A DNA stretch of 64,000 bases from Gammaproteobacteria bacterium (GTDB taxonomy: Bacteria; Pseudomonadota; Gammaproteobacteria; Natronospirales; REEB76), in contig DATEHU010000017.1 in the NCBI GenBank assembly GCA_035279405.1, positions 186,001 through 250,000 of the forward strand. Direction: 5' to 3'. The notes beneath the pieces were generated by a model. The model ran no database searches. It was not told the DNA's origin and was given only the letters and a program-made list of their open reading frames with translations. The position numbers and the translations under genes are program-made. This document shows, one piece after another, positions 17,666 through 25,802 of the stretch; positions within the stretch are counted from its first letter, which is position 1; every line of letters starts with the position of its first letter.

Positions 17666-18268
17666 ATGTTGCTCATGATCGACAACTACGACAGCTTCAC
17701 TTACAACCTGGTGCAATATCTGGGCGAGCTGGGTGCCGAGGTGCGCGTCGAGCGCAACGATGTGCTCACGGTGGAGCAGGTGGCACGGCTCAAGCCCGAG
17801 CGTATCGTGATATCGCCGGGGCCGCGTACGCCGAGCGATGCTGGCATCTGCGTCGAATTGATTCAAAAACTGGGCGGCACGCTGCCGATTCTCGGAGTGT
17901 GCCTCGGTCATCAGGCCATCGGTCAGGCCTACGGCGGCCGGGTGGTACACGCCGCACGCATCATGCACGGCAAGACCTCGGCGATCCGCCACACCGGCAA
18001 GGGTGTGTTTCACAGCCTGCCGGACGCTTTCGAAGCCACGCGCTACCATTCGCTGGTGATCGACAAGCAGACGCTGCCTGAGTGTCTGGAAGTCACCGCC
18101 TGGACCGAGAACGAGGATGGCAGCATCGAGGAGATCATGGGTGTGCGCCACAAGACGCTGCCGGTCGAGGGCGTGCAGTTCCATCCCGAATCCATCCTGA
18201 CGCAGCATGGCCATGCGTTGTTGAAGAATTTTCTGGAATGTCCCCCTCACTCCAGTCTCTCCCCCTGA
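17666..18268 (+). CDS. trpG: Anthranilate synthase component II (glutamine amidotransferase)
   Basis: 200-residue class I glutamine amidotransferase that supplies ammonia to TrpE (possibly also to aminodeoxychorismate synthase). Starts [19 protein letters not shown]. Catalytic triad: Cys79 in [10 protein letters not shown], His173 and Glu175 in [10 protein letters not shown]. The C-terminal residues PPHSSLSP are encoded by the left arm of a hairpin whose loop holds the stop codon, so the original C terminus has probably been altered by that repeat. First gene of a trpG-trpD-trpC run. Confidence 0.96.
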   Translation: MLLMIDNYDSFTYNLVQYLGELGAEVRVERNDVLTVEQVARLKPERIVISPGPRTPSDAGICVELIQKLGGTLPILGVCLGHQAIGQAYGGRVVHAARIMHGKTSAIRHTGKGVFHSLPDAFEATRYHSLVIDKQTLPECLEVTAWTENEDGSIEEIMGVRHKTLPVEGVQFHPESILTQHGHALLKNFLECPPHSSLSP

Positions 18269-18280
18269 TAGGGGGAGAGA
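18256..18280. repeat. Perfect hairpin spanning the trpG stop codon
   Basis: Arms TCTCTCCCCC and GGGGGAGAGA (10 bp, perfect) around the loop TGATA. The TGA of trpG lies in the loop (18266-18268), followed in frame by TAG. This is a widespread type of short repeat; here it could slow or attenuate read-through into trpD or shield the trpD start region, or protect the trpG mRNA end. No T-run follows, so it is not a classical terminator. Confidence 0.8.
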
Positions 18281-18306
18281 GGATCAAGTTCGAGAGGTCA
18301 ATTCAC

Positions 18307-19320
18307 TTGGAAATAAAGGAAGCCATCAGCCATATCGTGGACCGTGAAGATTTGAGCCGTGCCGACATGGAGGCGGTGATGCGCCAGATCATGACCGGCG
18401 GCGCCACGCCCATCCAGATCGGCGGCTTTCTCGCCGGTCTGCGCGCCAAGGGTGAAACCGTCGAGGAAATTGCCGCCGCCGCCACCGTGATGCGCGAGCT
18501 GGCCGTACCGGTGCGGGTTTCACCAGCGCACCTGGTGGACACCTGCGGCACGGGCGGCGACGGCGCGCGGCTGTTCAATGTTTCGACTGCCGCGGCCTTC
18601 GTGGTGGCGGCGGGCGGCGGGCGCGTCGCCAAACACGGTAACCGCGCGATGTCCGGCAGCTCCGGCAGTGCCGATGTGCTGGAGGCGCTCGGCGTGAAGC
18701 TCGACCTGCCGCCCGAACGCATTGCGCGCTGCATTGACGAGCTGGGCGTGGGTTTCCTGTACGCACCCACGCACCACAGCGCCACCAAGTACGCCTCCGC
18801 GCCACGCAAGGAACTTGGCACGCGCACGCTGTTCAACCTGCTCGGACCGCTCACCAATCCGGCCTTTGTGCCGCACCAGTTGCTCGGCGTGTTCGCGCCG
18901 CGCTGGGTTGAGCCGCTTGCCAAGGTGCTGCGCACCCTCGGCAGCCGCCACGTGCTCGTGGTGCATTCCGAAGACCGCTTGGACGAGATCAGCGTGGCCG
19001 CATCCACGCGCGTGGCGGAACTGCAGGATGGCCAGATCCGCAGTTACGAGATCGAGCCGCGGGACTTCGGCATGCGCCACGCGTCGCTCGACGCCTTGCG
19101 CGTGACGAGCGTGCAAGAAAGCCTGGCGCTGATTCACGAGGCACTCGCGGGCCGCGCTGGTCCGGCCTTCGACATGGTGGCGCTCAACGCCGGCGCCGCA
19201 CTCTACGCGGCGGACGTGGTCGCGAGTCTGGCCGCCGGCGTGCAGCGCGCCCGTGAAGTAATGCAGAACGGCGCGGCCGCGCAGCGGCTCACAAGGCTGG
19301 TAGAAACGAGCCGTGCCTGA
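18307..19320 (+). CDS. trpD: Anthranilate phosphoribosyltransferase
   Basis: 337-residue enzyme joining anthranilate to PRPP. The N terminus IKEAISHIVDREDLSRADMEAVMRQIMTGGATPIQIGGFL aligns to the usual first residues of TrpD, so the start is the TTG at 18307, with AGAGG 9 nt upstream, instead of the longer open frame. Motifs: DTCGTGGDGARLFNVST (PRPP binding), KHGNRAMSGSSGSADVLEALG, and HHSATKYASAPRKELGTRTLFNLLGPLTNPA. An in-frame ATG at 18238, inside trpG, is a less likely alternative. Confidence 0.95.
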   Translation: MEIKEAISHIVDREDLSRADMEAVMRQIMTGGATPIQIGGFLAGLRAKGETVEEIAAAATVMRELAVPVRVSPAHLVDTCGTGGDGARLFNVSTAAAFVVAAGGGRVAKHGNRAMSGSSGSADVLEALGVKLDLPPERIARCIDELGVGFLYAPTHHSATKYASAPRKELGTRTLFNLLGPLTNPAFVPHQLLGVFAPRWVEPLAKVLRTLGSRHVLVVHSEDRLDEISVAASTRVAELQDGQIRSYEIEPRDFGMRHASLDALRVTSVQESLALIHEALAGRAGPAFDMVALNAGAALYAADVVASLAAGVQRAREVMQNGAAAQRLTRLVETSRA

Positions 19321-20119
19321 CACCCCCGATATTCTGAAGCGCATCCTCGCAGACAAAGCGCGCGAGCTGACCGCGAAAAGCGCCGCGCGGCCGCTGCACG
19401 CGCTGCGGGCCGCGCTCAAGGACGCACCACCGCCGCGCGGGTTTCTCGCGGCGCTGCAGGCATGCGTCGCGGACGGCAAACCGGCGGTGATTGCCGAGAT
19501 CAAGCGCGCTTCTCCCAGCCAGGGCCTGCTGAGAGTGGACTTCGACGTGGGCGCAATCGCGAAAAGTTACGCGGCGGCCGGCGCCGCTTGTCTTTCGGTG
19601 CTGACCGACGCGGCCTATTTCCAGGGCCGGGACGATTTCCTGGCCACAGCGCGCACGGCCTGCGCGCTGCCCGCGCTGCGCAAGGATTTCATCATGGATC
19701 CCTGGCAGGTGTACGAGTCCCGGCTGCTCGGGGCCGATGCCATCCTGCTGATCGTCGCGGTGCTGGGGGACGCCATGCTGGCTGACCTCATCGCCCTCGC
19801 CGCCGATCTCGGCATGGACGCGCTGCTGGAAGTGCACGACGCGGACGAGCTGGAACGCACACTCGCGCTCGGCGCACCGCTCATCGGCGTCAACAACCGC
19901 GATCTGCGCAGTTTCCATACCGACCTGCAAACCACGCTTGCGCTGCTGCCGCGCATTCCCGCCGATCGCTTGCTGGTCACCGAGAGTGGCATTGCCACCC
20001 GGGCCGACATTGCGCGCCTGCGCGCTCAAGGCGTGCATGCCTTTCTGGTGGGTGAAACCTTCATGCGCGCCGCTGATCCAGGGGCGAAACTCCAGGAGTT
20101 GTTTGGCGGGTCGAATTGA
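19313..20119 (+). CDS. trpC: Indole-3-glycerol phosphate synthase
   Basis: 268-residue TIM-barrel enzyme converting CdRP to indole-3-glycerol phosphate. Landmarks: VIAEIKRASPSQGLLR (catalytic Glu and Lys), LSVLTDAAYFQG, LRKDFIMDPWQVYESRLLGADAILLIVAVL, LLEVHDADELERTLALGAPLIGVNNRDLRSF, and LLVTESGIATRADIARLRAQGVHAFLVGETFMRA. It is monofunctional, without a fused TrpF. GTG start at 19313 overlaps the trpD stop by 8 nt, indicating translational coupling. Confidence 0.96.
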   Translation: MPDTPDILKRILADKARELTAKSAARPLHALRAALKDAPPPRGFLAALQACVADGKPAVIAEIKRASPSQGLLRVDFDVGAIAKSYAAAGAACLSVLTDAAYFQGRDDFLATARTACALPALRKDFIMDPWQVYESRLLGADAILLIVAVLGDAMLADLIALAADLGMDALLEVHDADELERTLALGAPLIGVNNRDLRSFHTDLQTTLALLPRIPADRLLVTESGIATRADIARLRAQGVHAFLVGETFMRAADPGAKLQELFGGSN

Positions 20120-20184
20120 ACAGCGGCCGGATAATTTGCGATTAAAATGACTCGGCGCAGTCCACTGGCAAAGCCGCATCCTGC

Positions 20185-20460
20185 ATGACAACCTTCAGCA
20201 TCGTATTTCTGGTCGCGGGCGTACTCGCCATTCTGTACGGGCTGCTGGTGTTGTGGAGCGCCGCCGGTCGCGGGGGCGGTATGGGGTCGGACGATTGGCT
20301 CAACTCGGAAGAGGTGACGCACAGCAAATTTCACCGCGTCGGGTACCTGAAGCACATGCTGGACCCGGCGCGCAAGAACATCAGTACTGGCCGCAGCAAG
20401 GGCCGCGGCTACGCCATGGTGGCGATCGGCATTGTGTTGATCGTGTTTGGAATTACCTAG
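20185..20460 (+). CDS. Small conserved-looking membrane protein, unknown
   Basis: 91-residue protein with two hydrophobic segments (about 5-26, VFLVAGVLAILYGLLVLWSAAG, and 73-90, YAMVAIGIVLIVFGI) joined by a 45-residue polar, positively charged loop rich in Gly, Lys and His (HSKFHRVGYLKHMLDPARKNISTGRSKGRG). Both ends are membrane-embedded and the loop should be cytoplasmic or periplasmic according to topology. Codon use matches neighbours. It lies 65 nt after trpC and could be co-transcribed. Family not recognised. Confidence 0.6.
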   Translation: MTTFSIVFLVAGVLAILYGLLVLWSAAGRGGGMGSDDWLNSEEVTHSKFHRVGYLKHMLDPARKNISTGRSKGRGYAMVAIGIVLIVFGIT

Positions 20461-20744
20461 CGAGCTGTCATTCCGGCGTGATCCGGGCCTTCGCCGGGAG
20501 GAATCCAGTTCTTGAGCGGCCTTCGGCCGCAACCATCTTTCGAAGCGGGTTCCCGCACCCGCCGGCGGGGCACTTTCGTTTCGGCGAAAGTGCCCAAAGC
20601 CATTCCCCCGGAGCGCGGGTCGCGGAAGCCACGACTGCCCTGCGCGCTTCCTTCGCTGCGGAGTCCCGCCGACAGGCCATCCCTGGCCTGACGGCGGGAG
20701 CGCGAACATCCTGTTCGTGCCCCTTCGGGCTAACCTTGCTCAGT

Positions 20745-21130
20745 CCAGTGCTCGGCTCGCGCTACGGGTATTAAAGACAAGACGGTGGTATGAAGCGCTT
20801 CTTGCTCTTTACAACCCCGTGGATGACGCCGAGTCTCGCAGCTCGGCAAGGATCAGGCCCGCCTGCAGGGCGGGGTGAAGTCAGGATGACGAACCGGCGA
20901 GCGGGCCACGGATGGCCCGTCTGCGCCGCCCCGAGCCGGGCGAGAAACGAGGGGACGCGGCTGAAACCGAATGGTCCACCATTCGGTTTCAGCCCAGCGC
21001 GGAATCCCCGGGGCGTGTTTCTTTGGTGACTTTCTTTGCACGCACAAAGAAAGTCACCCGGCTGCGGGACGGAATCCCGCTATCTTGATAAAGGCTGCGG
21101 CGCAGCCGCACAAAAATTCTTTGGGAGCGT
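20745..21130. repeat. Inverted copy of the trpE-trpG repeat module
   Basis: The stretch 20745-21085 is the reverse complement (with scattered differences) of about 17069-17420. It includes the 36-bp palindrome (20959-20994) that is exactly the reverse complement of 17155-17190, and a palindrome with arms GGTGACTTTCTTTG / CAAAGAAAGTCACC (21025-21058). The final part (21082-21130) instead matches 17610-17653 in direct orientation. Preceding sequence 20510-20740 holds further hairpins such as GCACTTTCG/CGAAAGTGC. No gene is credible in the 697-nt gap 20461-21157. Confidence 0.88.
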
Positions 21131-21157
21131 TGTCAATCGGACGCCTGCCGATTGATC

Positions 21158-21808
21158 TCAAATCCAATACGCCGTTCTGGTCATCACTTTCGATGTCAGC
21201 CGCATGAGCGTGCGTACCGGCGCGGGCATGGGGCGGCCGCCGGCGCGACTGGCCTTGTCGCCGTGGTGGGCTTCGTCGGTTTTCATCTGTTCCAAGATGG
21301 CGCGGCTGCGCGCATCGCCGGTGGGCAGGCGCTGGAGGTGGCCGTCCAGGTGTGCGGTGACCTGGCGCTCGGTTTCCGCGATGAAGCCGAGGCTCCATTT
21401 GTCGCCGGCCAAGCCGGCAGCCGCACCGATGGCAAACGAGCCTGCATACCACATCGGATCGAGCCGGCTTGCGGCGGAGTCGAGTTCACGCAGGCGATCT
21501 TCGCACCACGCGAGGTGATCAATTTCCTCGCTGGCCGACTCCGCCATGCCGTCGCGCACCGTGTCGCTGCCCGCGGTGAGCGCCTGGCCGCGATACAGCG
21601 CCTGGGCGGCGACTTCGCCGGCGTGATTCACACGCATCAACCGGCCGGCAAGCCTTTGCTCATCCGGGCTCAGCTCGTCGGTGGCCAGCCGTGCCGCCGG
21701 ATTGGGGCGTGCCGCAGCGTGGGCAACGGCGGGGAAGCTCGCGTGCAGTGCGCGATCAAACTCGGCCAGCAGCCGGTCGAGTGCCGTCAAATGGCGGGCG
21801 CTGTTCAT
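21158..21808 (-). CDS. coq7: 2-polyprenyl-3-methyl-6-methoxy-1,4-benzoquinone monooxygenase
   Basis: About 216-residue di-iron hydroxylase of ubiquinone synthesis (Coq7, analogous to UbiF). Ferritin-like helices carry the ligand motifs [29 protein letters not shown], and a C-terminal [13 protein letters not shown]. The start at 21808 ([18 protein letters not shown]) matches the family; longer frames extend into the divergent intergenic region. Membrane-associated, acts on demethoxyubiquinone. Divergent from the ferredoxin gene. Confidence 0.93.
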   Translation of the reverse strand: MNSARHLTALDRLLAEFDRALHASFPAVAHAAARPNPAARLATDELSPDEQRLAGRLMRVNHAGEVAAQALYRGQALTAGSDTVRDGMAESASEEIDHLAWCEDRLRELDSAASRLDPMWYAGSFAIGAAAGLAGDKWSLGFIAETERQVTAHLDGHLQRLPTGDARSRAILEQMKTDEAHHGDKASRAGGRPMPAPVRTLMRLTSKVMTRTAYWI

Positions 21809-21997
21809 GCGCAGATTATAGTGTGCGGGTGTGCGTCGTGCAGTGGCCGCACCGCGAGTTCCATTGTGCACTGGATGGGAATGCCAGGGCCGCGGCGTTT
21901 GAGTGCCACAGGCTGTTGCCGGTCAATACCGGCCGACGCCGGCGAATGGAGTAAACTTGGCGGCGCAATTTTCCCGCTGCACAGCGTTGTTGTTCTC

Positions 21998-22303
21998 ATG
22001 TACTACCACCGGCACATCTTCTTCTGCACCAATCAGCGTACCGATGGCTCGCCCTGCTGCCAGAACCACGATGCGGAACGCATGCGCGCCTACGCCAAGC
22101 AGCGCGTCAAGGCGCTCGGCATCGCCGGGCCGGGCCAGGTGCGCGTCAACCGATCAGGCTGCATGGACCGTTGCAGCGAAGGTCCAATCGCGGTGGTCTA
22201 TCCCGAAGCAGTCTGGTACAGCTACAACGACGAGGACGACATCGAAGAGATTGTGCAGGAACATCTGCTCAATGGACGCGTGGTCGAGCGTCTCAAGATT
22301 TAG
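21998..22303 (+). CDS. Thioredoxin-like [2Fe-2S] ferredoxin
   Basis: 101-residue (2Fe-2S) ferredoxin of the thioredoxin-like type. It begins MYYHRHIFFCTNQRTDGSPCCQNHDAER with the cluster Cys pair spaced by 11-12 residues, and GCMDRCSEGPIAVVYPEAVWYSYNDEDDIEEIVQEH supplies the second Cys pair and the conserved VVYPEGVWY-type strand. This small cytoplasmic protein is frequently found near rplM or respiratory genes; the electron partner is unknown. The upstream frame extension lacks a start signal. Confidence 0.88.
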   Translation: MYYHRHIFFCTNQRTDGSPCCQNHDAERMRAYAKQRVKALGIAGPGQVRVNRSGCMDRCSEGPIAVVYPEAVWYSYNDEDDIEEIVQEHLLNGRVVERLKI

Positions 22304-22447
22304 CTAACAGGCTGATTTGCTGGCGGTTTTGTAAGCTCGCGTATCGGAGTGCACTGTGATAGCACCGTCGCCAAGTGCTTGATTCCTCAAAGGAAGTCGC
22401 GTAACATCGCGCGCCTTTCCGAGACACTTTTTCCGGAGTTCAGGTTC

Positions 22448-22876
22448 ATGAAGACGTTTTCGGCCAAGCCCGAGACCGTGACGCGCGGCTGGTACCTGGT
22501 GGATGCCGATGGCAAGACCCTCGGCCGCCTGGCCACCGAGCTCGCGCGCCGTCTGCGCGGCAAACACAAGCCCGAGTACACCCCGCACGTGGATACCGGC
22601 GATTATCTGGTGGTGGTCAACGCCGAAAAAGTGCGGGTTACCGGGCGCAAGCTGGAAGACAAAATCTACCATTGGCATACCGGTTATATCGGCAACCTCA
22701 AGCAAACCAGCCTCGGCAAGCTGCTCAACGAGCACCCGGAACGCGTCATTGAAATGGCCGTCAAGGGCATGCTTCCCAAGAACCCGCTGGGGCGTGCGAT
22801 GTTCAAGAAGCTCAAAGTGTATGCCGGCGCCGAGCACAAGCACCAGGCGCAGCAGCCCCAGAAACTCGACATCTGA
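22448..22876 (+). CDS. rplM: 50S ribosomal protein L13
   Basis: 142-residue L13. [62 protein letters not shown] is the standard N-terminal half, and [30 protein letters not shown] the C-terminal signature. ATG 22448 matches the family start, 142 residues is the E. coli length. Pairs with rpsI in the universal rplM-rpsI operon; 22 nt separate them. In E. coli the L13 protein represses its own operon. Confidence 0.98.
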   Translation: MKTFSAKPETVTRGWYLVDADGKTLGRLATELARRLRGKHKPEYTPHVDTGDYLVVVNAEKVRVTGRKLEDKIYHWHTGYIGNLKQTSLGKLLNEHPERVIEMAVKGMLPKNPLGRAMFKKLKVYAGAEHKHQAQQPQKLDI

Positions 22877-22899
22877 TTTTCTTACGCGAGAGCTAAACC

Positions 22900-23292
22900 A
22901 TGGCAGTCAGCACCAATTACGGCACCGGCCGTCGCAAAACCTCGGCCGCACGCGTGTTTCTCAAACCCGGCAAGGGCCGCATCCTGGTCAACGGCCGGCC
23001 GCTCGACGAGTACTTCGGCCGCGTCACCTCGCGCATGATCGTGCGTCAACCGCTGCAAGCGGTGAACCAGATTGACAGTCTCGATGTGAGCGTCACCGTA
23101 TCGGGCGGCGGTACCACCGGCCAAGCCGGCGCCATTCGTCACGGTTTGGCGCGCGCCTTGATTGAATACGACACCGTCAATCGCGTACCGCTGCGTAAGG
23201 CGGGTTTCGTTACGCGCGACGCACGTGCCGTGGAGCGCAAGAAAGTCGGTCTGCACAAGGCCCGCCGCGGTCCGCAGTATTCTAAGCGTTAA
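22900..23292 (+). CDS. rpsI: 30S ribosomal protein S9
   Basis: 130-residue S9. [35 protein letters not shown] at the N terminus and the C-terminal tail [21 protein letters not shown], whose last Arg reaches the P-site tRNA anticodon, are both intact. Starts 22 nt after rplM with a GAGAG-type SD. Followed 20 nt later by tRNA-Gln, possibly on the same transcript. Confidence 0.98.
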   Translation: MAVSTNYGTGRRKTSAARVFLKPGKGRILVNGRPLDEYFGRVTSRMIVRQPLQAVNQIDSLDVSVTVSGGGTTGQAGAIRHGLARALIEYDTVNRVPLRKAGFVTRDARAVERKKVGLHKARRGPQYSKR

Positions 23293-23312
23293 ACTGACGT
23301 TGCCCGTTCCGT

Positions 23313-23386
23313 TGGGGGATCGTCTAACGGTAGGACAACGGACTCTGACTCCGTTTATCTAGGTTCGAATCCTAGTCCCCCAGCCA
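23313..23386 (+). tRNA. tRNA-Gln (CUG)
   Basis: Cloverleaf: acceptor TGGGGGA/TCCCCCA with discriminator G and encoded CCA (23384-23386); anticodon stem ACGGA/TCCGT enclosing loop CTCTGAC, anticodon CTG at the centre, reading CAG; T-arm loop with GGTTCGAATCC. Located just after rpsI and before a terminator. Unlike the tRNA-Ser and tRNA-Pro genes in this window it has no partial copies beside it. Confidence 0.96.
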
Positions 23387-23393
23387 AAGATAT

Positions 23394-23421
23394 AAAGCCC
23401 GCTGATAAGCGGGCTTTTTTT
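23394..23421 (+). terminator. Rho-independent terminator after tRNA-Gln
   Basis: Stem AAAGCCCGCT/AGCGGGCTTT with loop GAT followed by a run of T. Ends the rplM-rpsI-tRNA-Gln unit 8 nt after the CCA end. Confidence 0.92.
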
Positions 23422-23516
23422 ATCCCACAAATGACGTTCATCACTTACTTGCCAACACTCGCCTCGCATCACCCTTGGTCATGCAAACAGTGAGTATTTC
23501 GTTTGGCAGGAGCGAC

Positions 23517-23954
23517 CTAAGCTTCGAACGGATTGAATACAGGGACGCGGGTGCCGTGGTAATGGCGGACATTCCTGGTTACTACGGTCAAATCGTGGGT
23601 AAGGGCCGTGGCTGCGATTTGCTTGTCTAATGCGTTTTCGGGATGGGGTACGCGCAACCGGCCCCATATCTGCGCACTGTCCACATCCAGTGGCAAAATA
23701 TTCTCCGCGTATTCGCCCAGGGTCTTCTGTAGCCAAGTCTCCAGTTGCTGCGCTTGCTGCACATCGCCACGATGACGGATCAGATCAATGCCCCGCCGCA
23801 ACTCGCCGATGGTGATAACTGACAGGTAAACCGGTGTTTGTTCTGCGTTGATACGCTCGAAAAACCGCTTTACCCCGGCATCGGCCTTGCCCTGCTTGCG
23901 AACTTCGCTGATGACATCGGTATCAATCAAGTACACGGGGGACTTCTCCGGCAT
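23517..23954 (-). CDS. PIN-domain toxin, FitB/VapC family
   Basis: About 145-residue PIN-domain ribonuclease. Acidic active-site residues: Asp in VYLIDTDVISEVRK, Glu in SVITIGELRRGID, and Asp in NALDKQIAATALTHDLTVVTRN. FitB-like (tail RNVRHYHGTRVPVFNPFEA). The start is ATG 23954 or GTG 23936, both inside or at the end of the antitoxin gene, so the two are translationally coupled (32 nt overlap). A PIN toxin cleaves structured RNA until bound by its partner. Active-site residues look complete. Confidence 0.9.
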   Translation of the reverse strand: MPEKSPVYLIDTDVISEVRKQGKADAGVKRFFERINAEQTPVYLSVITIGELRRGIDLIRHRGDVQQAQQLETWLQKTLGEYAENILPLDVDSAQIWGRLRVPHPENALDKQIAATALTHDLTVVTRNVRHYHGTRVPVFNPFEA

Positions 23955-24156
23955 CCACCCGTTCGAAGTCATGGTCAGTGCCGACGTTCGGAATGGCGGC
24001 AAGCGTCTGGGCGAAAGTTTTGCGTGCCGGGCTTAAAAGTGCCCGCTTCAAAATATCCCGATGCTCTGCCTCGGCACTGCGTTGATGGCGAGCCGCGCGC
24101 TGTTTGAGCGCCCGGACGATGTTGTCATCCAGATTGCGTACCACAAGGTTGGCCAT
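23923..24156 (-). CDS. Ribbon-helix-helix antitoxin, FitA-like
   Basis: About 77-residue FitA-like antitoxin. MANLVVRNLDDNIVRALKQRAARHQRSAEAEHRDILKRAL is the RHH DNA-binding N terminus typical of FitA; the C-terminal tail (FAQTLAAIPNVGTDHDFERVD...) should bind and block the PIN active site. ATG 24156 corresponds to the family start. Operon order antitoxin then toxin is canonical and autorepression is expected from the family. Confidence 0.9.
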   Translation of the reverse strand: MANLVVRNLDDNIVRALKQRAARHQRSAEAEHRDILKRALLSPARKTFAQTLAAIPNVGTDHDFERVDAGEVPRVLD

Positions 24157-24220
24157 GTCTGTCTCCGTAAGTCCGCATGATTGCAATGATAGCATACGCT
24201 TTTAGATTGGGAGACGCAGG

Positions 24221-24880
24221 TCACGGCATGATTTTTTCCACCCGATCCGCATACCCCACCAGTAGCACATCCGCAGGCCGGCGGGCGAAGATCCCGACCG
24301 TAACCACCCCCGCGATCTGGTTGATTTCAGCTTCCAGCGCCGGCGGGTCTAGGATCGTGAGGCCGTGTACGTCGAGGATTTGGTTGCCGTTGTCGGTGAC
24401 AAAGCCCTGGCGCCAATCCGGCCGGCCGCCCAGTTTGACCAGCTCCCGCGCCACGTAGCTGCGTGCCATAGGAATGACCTCGACCGGCAGCGGGAAGCTG
24501 CCGAGCACGTCCGCAAGTTTGGAATTGTCCACAATGCAGATGAAACGTCCGCTCGCCGCCGCCACAATCTTTTCACGGGTAAGTGCGCCGCCGCCGCCCT
24601 TGATGAGCTGCAGATGCCGGTTGGCCTGGTCGGCGCCATCCACATATACCGATAGCTCTCCGGCAGCGTTCAGGTCCAGCACTGGGATACCGAGTGCCTT
24701 GAGTCGCTGGGTGGACGCCTCGGAGCTGGAAACCGCGCCGTCGAGACGGCTGCGGATGTCCCCGAGCGCCTCGATTAAATAATTGACGGTCGAGCCGGTG
24801 CCCACGCCGATGATGCGGGCGTCATCCAGCCAATTGAGAGCCTCGCGGGCAGCTCGTTTCTTGTTGTCTTCCGCGCTCAT
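24221..24880 (-). CDS. rpiA: Ribose-5-phosphate isomerase A
   Basis: 219-residue RpiA interconverting ribose 5-phosphate and ribulose 5-phosphate. Signatures: [17 protein letters not shown] (phosphate-binding), [46 protein letters not shown] (catalytic Asp/Lys region), [25 protein letters not shown]. Length 219 equals the E. coli enzyme. Single gene; a hairpin between it and the upstream basic-protein gene separates their transcripts. Confidence 0.96.
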   Translation of the reverse strand: MSAEDNKKRAAREALNWLDDARIIGVGTGSTVNYLIEALGDIRSRLDGAVSSSEASTQRLKALGIPVLDLNAAGELSVYVDGADQANRHLQLIKGGGGALTREKIVAAASGRFICIVDNSKLADVLGSFPLPVEVIPMARSYVARELVKLGGRPDWRQGFVTDNGNQILDVHGLTILDPPALEAEINQIAGVVTVGIFARRPADVLLVGYADRVEKIMP

Positions 24881-24911
24881 GGCGGGGATTCTGCGGGTAA
24901 TTCACGCAAAA

Positions 24912-24939
24912 AAACAGGCCCGCCGAAGCGGGCCTGTTT
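24912..24939 (-). terminator. Terminator after the basic-protein gene
   Basis: Stem AAACAGGCCCGC/GCGGGCCTGTTT with loop CGAA; on the minus strand it is followed by a T-run (CCTGTTTTTTTGCG). It lies 18 nt downstream of the stop of the 63-residue basic protein and just upstream of rpiA. Confidence 0.9.
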
Positions 24940-24957
24940 AGCAAAGCCTTGAGGGCT

Positions 24958-25149
24958 TTACATCGCCGCGTCAGCGGCTTTCCTGCGACGGCGGCGACCG
25001 CCTTTCTTCTTTTTCTTGCCGCGGGCCTTTTTCTTGCGGCCACCGGCTTTCTTGCGACGACCACCCTTGCGGGCGGCTTTCTTCACGGCGGCCTTTTTCC
25101 TTCTCTTGGCCATCACCTTGGTCTTCTTCACTTTCGCTTTGCGTTTCAT
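24958..25149 (-). CDS. Very basic Lys/Arg-rich protein, 63 aa
   Basis: 63-residue protein consisting almost entirely of Lys, Arg, Ala and Gly: MKRKAKVKKTKVMAKRRKKA, then blocks such as GGRRKKAGGRKKKARGKKKK, ending RKAADAAM. It has its own SD (GGGAGG, 9 nt before ATG) and its own terminator, so it is expressed as a separate unit, not noise. Composition resembles histone-H1-like or protamine-like nucleic-acid-binding proteins (H1-like tails, AlgP-type KPAA repeats are different). An RNA- or DNA-binding role is inferred from charge alone. A second start at MAKRRKK (residue 13) is possible. Confidence 0.75.
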   Translation of the reverse strand: MKRKAKVKKTKVMAKRRKKAAVKKAARKGGRRKKAGGRKKKARGKKKKKGGRRRRRKAADAAM

Positions 25150-25334
25150 GGTCTGAGATCCTCCCGGTTAGATCACACGCACTTGAGTATATACAAGAAT
25201 ATGCGAATTTCCAGTTTTGCAAGCGTTATTTGCAACTTTGATGTCACAAATCACCAGCAAAACGCATTTTCGAACGTGTTGCAGGTGTGTGTGTTGTGTT
25301 TTGCGCAACAAATTTGATGCGTGCGCGGTTTTTT

Positions 25335-25802
25335 TCAGGTTTGCGCAGCCAATTTGAGGATGTATTGCCAGTGCTTGGCGCTCACCGGCGAGATGGACAG
25401 ACGGTTGCCGCGGCGCAGGATAAGCATGTCTTTGAGTGCGACATGCCGGCGCAGTTCAGTGAGTGTGACCACGCGCATGAAGCGCTTCACCAGGGTGACA
25501 TCCACGCAATACCAGAGCGGCTTCGACAGGGTACTGCGCGGGTCGAAATGATGGTCCTGCGGGTCGAAAGCACTGGCGTCCACATAACCGCTGCGGCTTA
25601 CTTTCATGGTGCCCGCAATGCCCGGTGCGCTGCCACCCGAGTGGTAGAAGAATGCCAAATCGCCTTTGTTTATCTGATCACGCAGCATGTTGCGCACCTG
25701 GAAATTGCGTACCCCGTCCCAGACCGTGGCGCGGCGCGGCGCCCGCGCGAGGTCGTCAACACTGAAGCTCGAGGGTTCGGATTTCATCAGCCAGTAATTC
25801 AT
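25335..25802 (-). CDS. EVE domain-containing protein
   Basis: 155-residue EVE (PUA-like) protein. MNYWLMKSEPSSFSVDDLARAPRRATVWDGVRNFQVRNMLRDQINKGDLAFFYHS is the standard start and core; DPRSTLSKPLWYCVDVTLV and LTELRRHVALKDMLILRRGNRLSISPVSAKHWQYIL complete it. EVE domains bind modified nucleobases in DNA or RNA; the housekeeping form next to the folate cyclo-ligase is widespread in proteobacteria and its role is unclear. ATG overlaps the upstream fau stop (ATGA), so the two are co-translated. Confidence 0.93.
   Translation of the reverse strand: MNYWLMKSEPSSFSVDDLARAPRRATVWDGVRNFQVRNMLRDQINKGDLAFFYHSGGSAPGIAGTMKVSRSGYVDASAFDPQDHHFDPRSTLSKPLWYCVDVTLVKRFMRVVTLTELRRHVALKDMLILRRGNRLSISPVSAKHWQYILKLAAQT

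Noticed and set aside
16797-17678. Long open reading frames on both strands of the trpE-trpG gap (up to 293 codons)
   Set aside because: They translate repeat modules, have no domain and no ribosome-binding site, and the same translated fragments reappear at 20.8 kb in another frame and strand.
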